In this document: positions 35,372 to 43,903 of the stretch, in pieces | How positions within the stretch are numbered: the stretch's first letter is position 1 | Layout: each line of letters opens with the position of its first letter | Source: Marivirga salinae | Lineage (GTDB): Bacteria; Bacteroidota; Bacteroidia; Cytophagales; Cyclobacteriaceae | NCBI RefSeq assembly: GCF_030503855.1 | Contig: NZ_CP129971.1 | Coordinates: 1,433,501 to 1,497,500, forward strand | Direction of reading: 5' to 3' | Length of the DNA: 64,000 bases | Notes under the pieces: model-generated | What the model was told of the DNA's origin: nothing | The model's database searches: none | What the model saw: the letters and a program-made list of their open reading frames with translations, nothing else | Program-made: the position numbers and the translations under genes

Positions 35372-36553
35372 ATGCCTTGGAAGAACACAACAACTATGGA
35401 ACAGAAAATTGAATTTATCTGCGAATGGCGTACTAATAAGTACACCATTACCGAGCTTTGCAAAGCTTTTGAAATATCCAGGCCAACAGCCTACAAGCTG
35501 ATTGACCGCTATGAAAAGCAAGGCATTGAAGGACTTAGAGAACGGGCTAAGAAGCCGATTAATCATCCCAACAGAACCAAAGAAAAAGTCGAGCAATACA
35601 TACTCGATTTAAAAAAAAGGCATTCAAAATGGGGTGCTAAGAAAATACATCGATTGTTGTTTAACCACTGTAGCCCAGAGGACATTCCATCAGTGGTTAC
35701 CGTACACAACATCCTCTCTAAAAACGGCTTGGTTTGTCCTCAAAAAAGGCTGCGAAGAGTAAAGCCTATCTATCCTATTTTTGACCCTAAATCCTGCAAC
35801 GAAGTATGGTCGGCTGACTACAAAGGGAAGTTCGTCATGGGCAACAGAAAGTACTGTCATCCACTCACCATTGCAGACTCAAAAAGTCGCTTTGTCTTCA
35901 CTGCTAAAGCACACTACCGAGAGACCTTTAAAGACGCTAAATTGGAGTTTACAAGGGTTTTTAACAAATATGGACTGCCTAGGCAAATCCATACTGATAA
36001 CGGTGGGCCCTTCGGATCAGTCAGTGCTATCCAACGCTTTACAAGACTCTCCTACTGGTTCATTGAGCTGGGTATTTTACCAGTGTTTTCAGATCCGGCT
36101 CACCCTGAACAAAACGGACGACATGAACGCATGCACAGAGACTTAAAGGCAGCTTGTGCACTTCCTTCTGCCTACGATCTAAAGTCTCAACAGAGGAGTC
36201 TAAACAAGTTTGTCGAGGAATATAATTATGTGAGGCCACATGAAGCACTGGGTATGGAAACACCTGCTAGTATGCATCAATTTTCATCCAGAGAATATCC
36301 CAGTAGAATCCCCAGATATGACTATCCAACACATATGAAAGTCATGAATGTATACACCAATGGATATGTCAGATGGAGGTCTAACTACTGGGTTTTTATA
36401 TCACGCGGAGCTGAGAGAAAACAAGTAGCCGCTGAAGAACAAGGAAATGGTATTTGGAAGGTATTCTATAGAAACGTATTTTTAGGATACTTTAATGAAA
36501 ATGATCTAAGAAAGAAGAAAACACAAACAAGGTTAAGCGCTATTTTAGTGTAA
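35372..36553 (+). CDS. IS481 family transposase
   Basis: A 393-residue DDE transposase. An N-terminal helix-turn-helix (TITELCKAFEISRPTAYKLI, residues ~24-43) is followed by an rve integrase core with the triad in WSADYKGKF (D), IHTDNGGPFGS (D) and HPEQNGRHERMHRD (E), and a C-terminal tail. Length fits IS481 members with a C-terminal extension. It appears intact. The last 17 codons fall inside the first copy of the 94-bp tandem repeat. Confidence 0.92.
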   Translation: MPWKNTTTMEQKIEFICEWRTNKYTITELCKAFEISRPTAYKLIDRYEKQGIEGLRERAKKPINHPNRTKEKVEQYILDLKKRHSKWGAKKIHRLLFNHCSPEDIPSVVTVHNILSKNGLVCPQKRLRRVKPIYPIFDPKSCNEVWSADYKGKFVMGNRKYCHPLTIADSKSRFVFTAKAHYRETFKDAKLEFTRVFNKYGLPRQIHTDNGGPFGSVSAIQRFTRLSYWFIELGILPVFSDPAHPEQNGRHERMHRDLKAACALPSAYDLKSQQRSLNKFVEEYNYVRPHEALGMETPASMHQFSSREYPSRIPRYDYPTHMKVMNVYTNGYVRWRSNYWVFISRGAERKQVAAEEQGNGIWKVFYRNVFLGYFNENDLRKKKTQTRLSAILV

Positions 36554-36690
36554 AGGATGTCCCTTTAACTTTGTAAACTATCTGCCTTAACGAACAGATC
36601 TAAGAAAGAAGAAAACACAAACAAGGTTAAGCGCTATTTTAGTGTAAAGGATGTGCCTTTAACTTTGTAAACAATCTGCCTTAACGAACA
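36503..36690 (+). repeat. 94-bp tandem duplication of the IS right end
   Basis: Bases 36503-36596 are repeated as 36597-36690 with two substitutions (tgtccc to tgtgcc, actat to acaat). Each copy begins GATCTAAGAAAG, includes the end of the transposase gene and the right inverted repeat, and ends AACGAACA. The next base starts a further GATC, consistent with slippage or recombination at this tetranucleotide. Confidence 0.9.
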
Positions 36691-36752
36691 GATCCCATAA
36701 TTAAATCAAAACTAATTATGGCTATCTTAATAACCTTTATTATGTGAATCAA

Positions 36753-36790
36753 AAAAGCCTGTATTCAAATCTCGAATACAGGCTTTTATT
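36753..36790. terminator. Terminator of the PiT-like gene
   Basis: Perfect 14-bp stem AAAAGCCTGTATTC / GAATACAGGCTTTT with a seven-base loop, flanked by an A run on the left and TTTATTTT on the right. Works in either direction; it lies just past the minus-strand transporter gene stop. Confidence 0.88.
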
Positions 36791-36814
36791 TTGGTGATTG
36801 CTTAGTGAAATCTG

Positions 36815-37954
36815 TTAAAACAAATTCATAAATTCACTCACAAGTTGATCCTGGAATTTTTTATTCACCCCAATTGCCAGTAATACAGAAAGCACAAGTC
36901 CGATGGTAGCGTAAAGGAAATCTCTGCCTACAATTTTACTTGCTCTTTTTATATTTTTTATTCTCTTTTTATATCTCTTTTTGCTGATGGCAATGGCAAC
37001 TTCTCTACCACCTAATAAACCGATGAAAACCCAAGTAGTACTAATCGGAACTGTGCTGATCACTTTGAAATAGTATAGAAGAATAGCGTAAACAAAATCG
37101 ACTATAGTGGCAGCTCTAATATCTGTAACACCTGCTTTTTCATTTACAATGCTTTGTATTTTATCTCCTTTAAGGAAGAATAAAAGCCCCATTCCAATAA
37201 ATATGAAACCTGCAAAACCTATAAATTCATAAACATTTAAGCTTCTAGGAAGGAAAACTGCAATGTTGGCAGCATCTTGGGAAATCCAAACAGACCATAA
37301 TGCACCACTGATAATCCACTGTACGGGCGTCCAAAATTTAGCAGGTTTTTTACTTTTAAAGTATTTGGAGACAAATTTTGAAACAAAGAACCAGACAAAA
37401 ATGGCGGTAATAAAAGCCAAGCCGTATCCCGTTAAACTTTTCCCAACCATGGCCCCAATAGAGGATGCTTGAGTTGAAAATGCACTTAAAAGTAAGAATG
37501 TTGTAGATACTGGCATTCTAAAACGTGTCAGTATCAATAATAGGATCGGAGCTGCTAATTGAAGAAAACTAAAGGAAGTGGGTGCTTTATCAAAGCCTTT
37601 TGTTAATAATCGTTGGCTACTCACATCGCCATCAAAAACAATCCAACTGTAAAGAACTGTAGCAAGGAAAATTAATCCCATAAATAACCATAGAATCCAC
37701 CAAGGCTTTTTGCTGTTGGAGGCTATAAATGTTCCAATAGTTTGAATACTATCATTTGCAATAGCAGAATAAGCTGCTAATCCAAAGCCTACCCACATAG
37801 CAATTTGTGGATATGGAGAGATGATACCACATATAAAAGTGAAAATAGCAATCATAGTAATAAATGCTTTTTCCTTTTTAGCTATCTCAAAGGTTTTGTA
37901 GGTAACTTCGGAAACGGTATTTCTGTTGTATTTAAGGAATGGTTTCTTAGCCAT
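36815..37954 (-). CDS. PiT-family-like anion (phosphate) permease
   Basis: A 379-residue membrane protein with about ten hydrophobic segments. The duplicated PiT signature is recognisable in both halves: AIANDSIQTIGTFIA near residue 66 (PiT: GANDVANAFG) with MPVSTTFLLLSAF, and SQDAANIAVFLPR near residue 231 with VPISTTWVFIGLLGGREV. PiT proteins import inorganic phosphate with H+ or Na+; this branch is divergent, so phosphate is likely but not certain. It is divergent from an Na/Pi-type transporter gene, which supports a phosphate role. Confidence 0.8.
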   Translation of the reverse strand: MAKKPFLKYNRNTVSEVTYKTFEIAKKEKAFITMIAIFTFICGIISPYPQIAMWVGFGLAAYSAIANDSIQTIGTFIASNSKKPWWILWLFMGLIFLATVLYSWIVFDGDVSSQRLLTKGFDKAPTSFSFLQLAAPILLLILTRFRMPVSTTFLLLSAFSTQASSIGAMVGKSLTGYGLAFITAIFVWFFVSKFVSKYFKSKKPAKFWTPVQWIISGALWSVWISQDAANIAVFLPRSLNVYEFIGFAGFIFIGMGLLFFLKGDKIQSIVNEKAGVTDIRAATIVDFVYAILLYYFKVISTVPISTTWVFIGLLGGREVAIAISKKRYKKRIKNIKRASKIVGRDFLYATIGLVLSVLLAIGVNKKFQDQLVSEFMNLF

Positions 37955-38298
37955 AAAAAAATTGATTCAATACTGCTTTTTTAGCAAAATTATGTTTCAG
38001 CCACAAAGCTAATTAATCTTAGTGAAAGTATGAGTTAAAAAATTGTTAACAATATTACCTCAATGTTAATCGAGTTTCCAAAACATAATTTTTTTAGAGT
38101 AGTGAGCTGAAATAATGTTAAGCTTAGGTTAATTGGAGTGATATTTAATTCTTAACAATAGCTTTACTTTGTAAATGCGATTACTAATTATTTTGCTGCT
38201 AATTTTGCATTTTAATTTACGCTCAGAAATAATAAATCATCAGAACTACTTTAAAAAATAATGACCAAAAGTGGCAATCAACCTTAAAAAGGCTGGTA
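37955..38298. other. Divergent regulatory region between two transporters
   Basis: 344 bases of AT-rich sequence with no gene. It contains a GTTAAC-centred stretch (AATTGTTAACAATATT near 38040) and a box TTACTTTG at 38163-38170 near the Bacteroidota -7 consensus, pointing toward the plus-strand gene. A shared phosphate-responsive control is possible but no specific operator was identified. Confidence 0.4.
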
Positions 38299-39435
38299 TT
38301 GATTGCAATTAATATTTTTCTATTTCTTCTTGCAATAGATTTTATTGGATATTCATTTCGATTGTTGAATAAGGATATTGCCGATTCTATTATAAATCTT
38401 ACAGCAAATCCATTTATAAGTCTCTTTATTGGATTATTAATTACGGCAATAATTCAAAGTAGTAGTACTAGTACTTCCATGATTGTAGCTATCGTTGCTT
38501 CAGGCTCTATTCAATTTTCTGATGCAATTCCTATGATTATGGGAGCTAACATTGGGACTACATTAACCAGTACGTTAGTTTCTTTGAGCTTTATCACTAA
38601 TCGGGATGAGTTTAGAAAGGCTATAGGAGCTGGAGTTGTGCATGATTTTTTTAATATTTTGGTAGTAATCATTCTATTTCCTTTAGAATACAATTATGGA
38701 GTATTAACAAATCTTTCCTCCGCGGCCTCTAATTTTATTTTAGGAGCTGATTATGTAGTCCAAGATTCTGAATTTCGATACTTTCTATTTACTAAGCCTG
38801 TAGTATTGTTTATTGGCGGGTTAATTCCTTACCCTGTTGTTTTGGCTATTTCTTCTTTTGTAATGCTAGCCATAACGGTGAAATTTTTATCTAAGACTTT
38901 ATATAAATCTATTACAGGCGGTTCAAGGGAATTTTTACAAAAATACTTCTTTGGTAGCCCATATCGCTCTTTTTTCTGGGGAATTGTTTTTACAGCCGGT
39001 GTTCAAAGTAGCTCGGTAACTACATCAGTGATTGTCCCATTTGTGGCAACTCGAAAAATAAGCTTGAAGCAAAGTTTCACTTTTATTTTAGGGGCAAATA
39101 TTGGGACAACCATAACAGCTTTGATTGCAGCACTTTTTAAATCCGAAGCTGCTGTGAGTATAGCTTTGGTTCACTTGTTTTTTAATTTAATTGGAGTTTT
39201 AATCTTTTTACCTTTCCCGATTATAAGAAATATACCAGTTAGAATGGCGAAGGCTTTCGGACGATTGGCAATGAAATTCAGGATTGCTGGTTTTGTTTAC
39301 ATTATCATAACCTTCTTCCTGATTCCATTTGTTTTAATATCTTTTAATAAGGAAGAGGGAAATGAAAAAGATTCAGATGTTAAAATAGAGGAGAGTATTA
39401 ATAAGCCCGTTAATCCGACTGATTCATTGAATTAA
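38299..39435 (+). CDS. Na/Pi cotransporter family protein
   Basis: A membrane protein of at least 378 residues, with the duplicated NptA/SLC34-type signature: IIQSSSTSTSMIVAIVA near residue 50 with GANIGTTLTS, and GVQSSSVTTSVIVPFVA near residue 235 with GANIGTTITA. The QSSS motifs bind Na+ and phosphate. There is no C-terminal PhoU domain. The start is uncertain: 38299 is a TTG, and the frame stays open back to 38236 with plausible residues (NNDQKWQSTLKRLVL) but no ATG. Its 3' end overlaps the convergent cytochrome b5 gene by 12 bases. Confidence 0.85.
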   Translation: MIAINIFLFLLAIDFIGYSFRLLNKDIADSIINLTANPFISLFIGLLITAIIQSSSTSTSMIVAIVASGSIQFSDAIPMIMGANIGTTLTSTLVSLSFITNRDEFRKAIGAGVVHDFFNILVVIILFPLEYNYGVLTNLSSAASNFILGADYVVQDSEFRYFLFTKPVVLFIGGLIPYPVVLAISSFVMLAITVKFLSKTLYKSITGGSREFLQKYFFGSPYRSFFWGIVFTAGVQSSSVTTSVIVPFVATRKISLKQSFTFILGANIGTTITALIAALFKSEAAVSIALVHLFFNLIGVLIFLPFPIIRNIPVRMAKAFGRLAMKFRIAGFVYIIITFFLIPFVLISFNKEEGNEKDSDVKIEESINKPVNPTDSLN

Positions 39436-39654
39436 TTCTCCAATCACTTGCAGTCTTTCAAATACCATTTCAGTGTGTGGAGCATCTTTTAACTCATCTG
39501 TTAAATCTTGTCCTGACCAATGTTCATAATGAGTCCCATTTCTCCATAGTTTGGAATTGGTGACATCATATATAATCCCCTGATAAGCTATCCAGATTTC
39601 ATCTCTGTCCTGTCCATTCCGTAAAGCAAGCTGTTGAGGGCTATATTTCTTCAT
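39424..39654 (-). CDS. Cytochrome b5-like haem/steroid-binding protein
   Basis: A 76-residue single-domain protein of the bacterial cytochrome b5-like family. Motifs: YSPQQLALRNGQD at the N terminus, IAYQGIIYDVTNS, WRNGTHYEHW and GQDLTDELKDAPHTEMVF, with histidines in the positions that can ligate haem. No signal peptide or membrane anchor. Such small proteins are predicted to bind haem or a hydrophobic ligand; the partner is unknown. It converges on and overlaps the Na/Pi transporter gene by 12 bases. Confidence 0.83.
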   Translation of the reverse strand: MKKYSPQQLALRNGQDRDEIWIAYQGIIYDVTNSKLWRNGTHYEHWSGQDLTDELKDAPHTEMVFERLQVIGELIQ

Positions 39655-39900
39655 TAGTTACTTTTTTAAAATTAAAGCTAATCAATATATAATTTTATTA
39701 CATGTTAATTTATTTCAAATTTCAGAATAAAAATTTGAAAAGATATAGTTTACGGGAATAATCTAGCCTAATTATATTTATAGGCAATAGGTCTGTCTTT
39801 AAAACTAAAGTTTGTCTAATCAAATACTTTAAAAATACATGTAGAGCTACTTCTGTAACTTTATTCGTCAGCTAAATAAAACAGTTTTAAAGTAGTCAGC

Positions 39901-39908
39901 TACTTTTG
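39901..39908 (+). promoter_or_regulatory. Putative -7 promoter box
   Basis: TACTTTTG matches TAnnTTTG exactly and lies 25 bases before the ATG at 39933. Upstream, 39655-39900 is AT-rich with no other feature seen. Confidence 0.45.
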
Positions 39909-39932
39909 CATTGTATAAAATAATATAAGAAT

Positions 39933-40322
39933 ATGTCAACTTTAGTGTCTCAATCAGAAAATGTGTCCATTGAAGAACAAATCGATGTTCAAGCTGCCAT
40001 GATTACTTTTCATGGAAGTTTAAAGAGTGAAGATTATCGTGCTGCTATGTTAGCGAATTACGATTTATGTAAGCAGCCACAGATCAATAATTGGCTTCAA
40101 AATAATATTGATGCTGGATTATTATCATTGGAGGATCAAAAATGGGTGTCTGAGTCACTAATTCCAAAAGCAGCTCAGGAAGTAGAAAAAATTGCGGTAG
40201 TAGTTTCAAAAGATGTATTTAGAAAATTTGCTGCTAAAAATATTTTAGATAAGCAGAAAGGAAAATTAAATTTTCAATATTTCAATAGCTTGGAGGATGC
40301 CAAAGCTTGGTTGAAAGCATAA
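39933..40322 (+). CDS. Conserved-looking small cytosolic protein, unknown
   Basis: A 129-residue soluble protein with no signal peptide. The arrangement (MITFHGSLKSEDYRAAM, then WLQNNIDAGLLSLEDQKWV, VVVSKDVFRKFAAKNI and FNSLEDAKAWLKA at the end) resembles STAS/SpoIIAA-like folds, where the final EDAKAWL helix is typical of small Bacteroidota proteins of this kind. I do not assign a function. It has its own candidate promoter and terminator, so it is a single-gene transcript. Confidence 0.72.
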   Translation: MSTLVSQSENVSIEEQIDVQAAMITFHGSLKSEDYRAAMLANYDLCKQPQINNWLQNNIDAGLLSLEDQKWVSESLIPKAAQEVEKIAVVVSKDVFRKFAAKNILDKQKGKLNFQYFNSLEDAKAWLKA

Positions 40323-40367
40323 GATTTTCATGTTAAACAGGGAATAGTTTAGTTTAGGTTAACAAAG

Positions 40368-40398
40368 AAGGCAGGGGTGGTTCCCTGCCTTTGTCTTT
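40368..40398 (+). terminator. Rho-independent terminator
   Basis: Perfect 9-bp stem AAGGCAGGG / CCCTGCCTT with a six-base loop followed by a T-rich run (TGTCTTTTT), 45 bases past the stop at 40322. Confidence 0.88.
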
Positions 40399-40800
40399 TT
40401 ATACAGCCTGAGCTGTTTCCTTTTAACCACTAAGATTCTCTAATGATTCACTGAGGACCTGTCTGCAAAGGCAGGCACAAAGGGGTATTAATGCTTATTT
40501 CAAGTCCTCATAGTATTTAAACTGAACTTTAAATGAGAGTTTAAGATTTTTGCTAACGTAAAGAATAGCAGTAATTTTATTGTTTTTTTCTGATGTAAAT
40601 CTGTGAGATTGTCACCTTGAGGGGACTTCAGGGGTGTTGCTAAAGCGGATTATAGGGGGCTGCTAGAAAAATGAAATCTTGAAATAGCAGTCAATTTAAA
40701 GTTTCGTTTAAATAAAAAACCACAAAAGAATCAATTAAAACTAACTTTTGTTTTCTGTTGACTCTTTTGTGGTTAATATATTATTTGTAGTGAAACTACA
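40399..40800. other. Intergenic region with palindromic repeat
   Basis: About 400 bases without a gene. It contains a small CTGTCTGC / GCAGGCA hairpin near 40460 and the third dispersed TTTTGTGGTT palindrome (40718-40774), which lies just downstream of the M1 peptidase gene and may serve as its transcript end. The rest shows nothing I can name. Confidence 0.5.
40718..40774. repeat. Dispersed palindromic repeat, copy 3
   Basis: Inverted repeat with 17-bp arms and one mismatch: AACCACAAAAGAATCAA / TTGACTCTTTTGTGGTT around a 23-base loop that itself contains CTTTTGTTTTCTG. It shares the TTTTGTGGTT tip with copies at 20610-20714 and 31418-31469. Confidence 0.7.
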
Positions 40801-43110
40801 CTATTTATTTCTGCTCATTTCATTATCCTCAGGAGATTGACCTCTAGGAGTAGTATTCTTTCTTTGATATAATTCAAATTTGTTAGGAATACTTCTTGGT
40901 GGCCAGTAGTTGTTTTCTTCATCTACATCCGCTGTTTCTCTTTTAGGATCCACCTGAAATTGTACAATCTCTTTTTGAGAAATAATCACTTTAGTGGCAG
41001 TATTCTCTCTCTTTCTCCAAATTTCAGCAGGATATTTTAAGGTTTCTTTACTTCCATCTGTGTAAGTGACCTCCACAATGATTGGCATTACTAATCCACC
41101 TTCGTTTTCATATTCAACTTCGTAGAAATTATAACCTCCGTCCATCAACTCTTTCTCTTTCGGAGATAAAGAAGCTCTGAATGATTTATAAGCTTTTCTA
41201 TCATCGCTATCTACTTCAAAAGGATCATAGCTGTTATAGAAATCTTTCAATTCAGGATGTTTCTCTACTATGGTTTTAACACCTTCTTCCTTGTTTTTAT
41301 CAGGCGTTACATGGTAGCTCTCTTCCTCTGCTCTTTCTTTTTTGATTTTGTTTTCTACATCTGGGTTTTGAGAATCAAATTTATACCATTCTACATCTTT
41401 GATGGCGATGTCCACGTGGTCAGTGCTATAGAACCATCCTCTCCAAAACCAATCTAAATCAACAGCGGATGCATCTTCCATTGTTCTGAAAAAATCAGTT
41501 GGGGTAGGATGTTTGAAAGCCCATCTTTCAGAGAAGGTTTTGAATGCTTTGTCAAATAAATCTCTTCCCATTACAGTTTCTCTCAATATATTTAAGGCTG
41601 TTGCTGGTTTACCGTAAGCATTATTTCCAAACTGAATGATGTTTTCAGAATTTGTCATAATTGGACGGATATTTTGTTTGTCTCCTTTCATATAAGAAAC
41701 AATATTTCCAGCTGGTCCTCTACGGCTTGGGTAATTAGGCTCCCATTCTTGTTCGGTTACAAACTGTACAAAACTATTCAAGCCTTCATCCATCCAAGTC
41801 CATTGGCGCTCATCAGAGTTTACAATCATAGGGAAGAAGTTATGCCCCACCTCATGGATGATTACACCTATCATTCCGTATTTAGTTCTGGCTGAATAAG
41901 TGCCGTCTGGAGCAGGTCTTCCGTAGTTAAAGCAAATCATTGGGTATTCCATTCCGTTTGCTGCTTCTACTGAAATGGCTACAGGATATGGATAAGGAAT
42001 GGTCATTCTTGAATAAACTTCCAATGTATGAGCCACTACTCTTGTGGAATATTTATCCCATAACCCCCAAGCTTCTTTCGGGAAATATGACATTGCCATT
42101 ACGGTTTTGCCATCGATTTCAACACCCATGGCATCCCAAATAAATTTACGGGAAGAACCAAATGCAAAGTCACGAACGTTTTCTGCATGGTAAGTCCAGG
42201 TTTTAGTACCGGAAGCTTTACTTTTTTCAGCTTTCTCAGCTTCTTTTTTAGTTACAATTAAAACAGGATCATCTGCAGTTTTTGATTCTTCCCATCTCTC
42301 CAGTTGATCCTCGGTTAATACTGCATCAGCATTTTGTAATTCACCTGTAGATGCAACAATATGATCTTCAGGAACGGTAATGTTCACTTCATAATCTCCG
42401 AAAGGCAATGCAAACTCACCATTTCCGATGAATTGCTTGTTTTGCCATCCTTCAAAATCATTGTAAACCGCCATTCTTGGGAACCATTGTGTAATGGTGT
42501 AAACTGTATTGTCATCATCTTCAAAATGGTCAAATCCACCACGGCCGCCCATTCTTGCTCTGTCGTTGATGTTGTAATACCAGTCAATAGAGAAAGAAAT
42601 TTCTTCACCTGCTTTTAAAGGCTCATCCAAATCAATTCTCATCATGGTATTGTTGATGGTGTAATTCATATCATTACCTTCAGCATCTACCAATTTTTGA
42701 ATTTTGTGTCCTCCATCATAATCAGGATATCCCATCATGCGGTCAATTTGTCCTTCGCTTGCTTTGTCAGGAACACTAGTTTCAGCTACATCATAAGTCA
42801 TGCTGTTTTTTGCACGCATATTTTGGTCAAGCTGAACCCACAAATAGGTCAAATCATCTGGTGAATTGTTGGTATAAGTAATGGTTTCAGAACCGATGAT
42901 TTGATTTTTTCCTTCGTCTAGGGTGACATCAATTTTGTAGTCGGCTTTTTGTTGCCAATACATGTGACCTGGCGCACCTGATGCTGTTCTGTAAACATTT
43001 GGTGACCTTAGCATATAATCCAATTGCTCGAATTTGCCTTGGTTTTTGTACTCTTGAGCAGTTGCTGCAAAAGCAAAAAGTGCCATAAAGGCGGTAAATA
43101 TTCTTTTCAT
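40801..43110 (-). CDS. M1 family metallopeptidase (exported)
   Basis: A 769-residue aminopeptidase-like protein with a signal peptide (FTAFMALFAFAATAQ). An N-terminal beta domain is followed by the catalytic domain with the exopeptidase-type motif ANGMEYPMICF and zinc site HEVGH at residues 419-423 with the third ligand Glu at 442 in WMDEGLNSF. An additional C-terminal region of ~250 residues carries DUF-like material ending in a charged tail. All catalytic residues are present, so it is probably active in the periplasm or at the surface. It follows the HupE-type gene by 24 bases. Confidence 0.92.
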   Translation of the reverse strand: MKRIFTAFMALFAFAATAQEYKNQGKFEQLDYMLRSPNVYRTASGAPGHMYWQQKADYKIDVTLDEGKNQIIGSETITYTNNSPDDLTYLWVQLDQNMRAKNSMTYDVAETSVPDKASEGQIDRMMGYPDYDGGHKIQKLVDAEGNDMNYTINNTMMRIDLDEPLKAGEEISFSIDWYYNINDRARMGGRGGFDHFEDDDNTVYTITQWFPRMAVYNDFEGWQNKQFIGNGEFALPFGDYEVNITVPEDHIVASTGELQNADAVLTEDQLERWEESKTADDPVLIVTKKEAEKAEKSKASGTKTWTYHAENVRDFAFGSSRKFIWDAMGVEIDGKTVMAMSYFPKEAWGLWDKYSTRVVAHTLEVYSRMTIPYPYPVAISVEAANGMEYPMICFNYGRPAPDGTYSARTKYGMIGVIIHEVGHNFFPMIVNSDERQWTWMDEGLNSFVQFVTEQEWEPNYPSRRGPAGNIVSYMKGDKQNIRPIMTNSENIIQFGNNAYGKPATALNILRETVMGRDLFDKAFKTFSERWAFKHPTPTDFFRTMEDASAVDLDWFWRGWFYSTDHVDIAIKDVEWYKFDSQNPDVENKIKKERAEEESYHVTPDKNKEEGVKTIVEKHPELKDFYNSYDPFEVDSDDRKAYKSFRASLSPKEKELMDGGYNFYEVEYENEGGLVMPIIVEVTYTDGSKETLKYPAEIWRKRENTATKVIISQKEIVQFQVDPKRETADVDEENNYWPPRSIPNKFELYQRKNTTPRGQSPEDNEMSRNK

Positions 43111-43134
43111 ATCTATTTTAATTTAATGTACTAC

Positions 43135-43722
43135 TTACCAAAATTTTGTTTCCATCATAATTGTAACGGCTATTCCCGCTATGGCGCTGGAAACAATCAG
43201 CACCCAATCTCTTCTTTTCATGCCAAAAAGGTCTATAAAGATAAAAGATAAAACCAAGAAGACCAGTACTATAATGATTTGACCAACTTCTAATCCCACA
43301 TTGAATGCTAACAACTCCATGACAATCGAACTGTTTTTTCCTAAGATTGCTTTCAGGTAATTGCTAAAACCTAATCCGTGAATCAACCCAAAAAGCAAAG
43401 CAAAAATATAATTCAATTGCATTTTTCCAGTGCTTTTTAAATCTCGTTCTTTCTTAAAAAGATTTGCGAAAGCAGTTATAAAAATCGTCACTGGGATCAA
43501 AAACTCTATTAATTCAGGATTTATTTTTACATAATCTAAGGTGGATAATGCCAGTGTAATGGAATGTCCAATTGTAAAGGCAGTTATTAAGATTAAAACC
43601 TTTCGCCAATCGCGCATTAAATAAATTACCGCTAGTGCCAAAACGAATAAAATGTGATCGTATCCGTTAATATCTAATATGTGATCAAGTCCTTCTAGAA
43701 AGTAGGCTTTAAAAGTTGACAT
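43135..43722 (-). CDS. HupE/UreJ-like membrane protein
   Basis: A 195-residue membrane protein with about six hydrophobic segments, of the HupE/UreJ_2 group. The N-terminal GLDHILDINGYDHILFVLAL and FTIGHSITLAL carry the histidines characteristic of the family, and LIHGLGFSNYL follows near residue 115. HupE/UreJ proteins are linked to nickel or other metal uptake; in Bacteroidota they occur next to M1 peptidases and DUF6702 proteins without hydrogenase or urease genes, so the cargo here is open. Likely co-transcribed with the M1 gene. Confidence 0.88.
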   Translation of the reverse strand: MSTFKAYFLEGLDHILDINGYDHILFVLALAVIYLMRDWRKVLILITAFTIGHSITLALSTLDYVKINPELIEFLIPVTIFITAFANLFKKERDLKSTGKMQLNYIFALLFGLIHGLGFSNYLKAILGKNSSIVMELLAFNVGLEVGQIIIVLVFLVLSFIFIDLFGMKRRDWVLIVSSAIAGIAVTIMMETKFW

Positions 43723-43844
43723 AATTTTTTATATATGACCTTATAATTAATAATAATTTTTGCTATTTGGTACAGATTATCAAATAGTTACTCATTCAAC
43801 TCAAGTATTTGCCTAATAGGCTCTATTATTTAAATTATCAGTTT

Positions 43845-43872
43845 TATGGTAACAAAACATAATATTACCATA
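43845..43872. promoter_or_regulatory. Candidate operator in the divergent gap
   Basis: Perfect 8-bp inverted repeat TATGGTAA / TTACCATA with a 12-base spacer. Its right half overlaps a -7 box TAATTTTG (43871-43878), so a bound dimeric regulator would block transcription of the DUF6702 gene; it could also act on the divergent hupE-like gene. Confidence 0.45.
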
Positions 43873-43878
43873 ATTTTG
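43871..43878 (+). promoter_or_regulatory. Putative -7 promoter box
   Basis: TAATTTTG fits TAnnTTTG exactly, 26 bases before the ATG at 43904. Confidence 0.45.
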
Positions 43879-43903
43879 CAAAACAGACACGAGACTTTCA
43901 AAA

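Larger units (their letters stand above)
35283..36690 (+). mobile_element. IS481-type insertion sequence
   Basis: An insertion sequence of ~1.3 kb carrying one transposase gene. Imperfect terminal inverted repeats share a 21-base identical core at 35304-35324 and, inverted, at 36557-36577, with outer ends that align only partly (left TGGTACGTTAAAGGG, right in reverse TGTTCGTTAAGG). The right end is present twice owing to a 94-bp tandem duplication. The left tip lies 14 bases past the last attC-like core. I found no clean target-site duplication; the outer ends are approximate. Confidence 0.78.
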
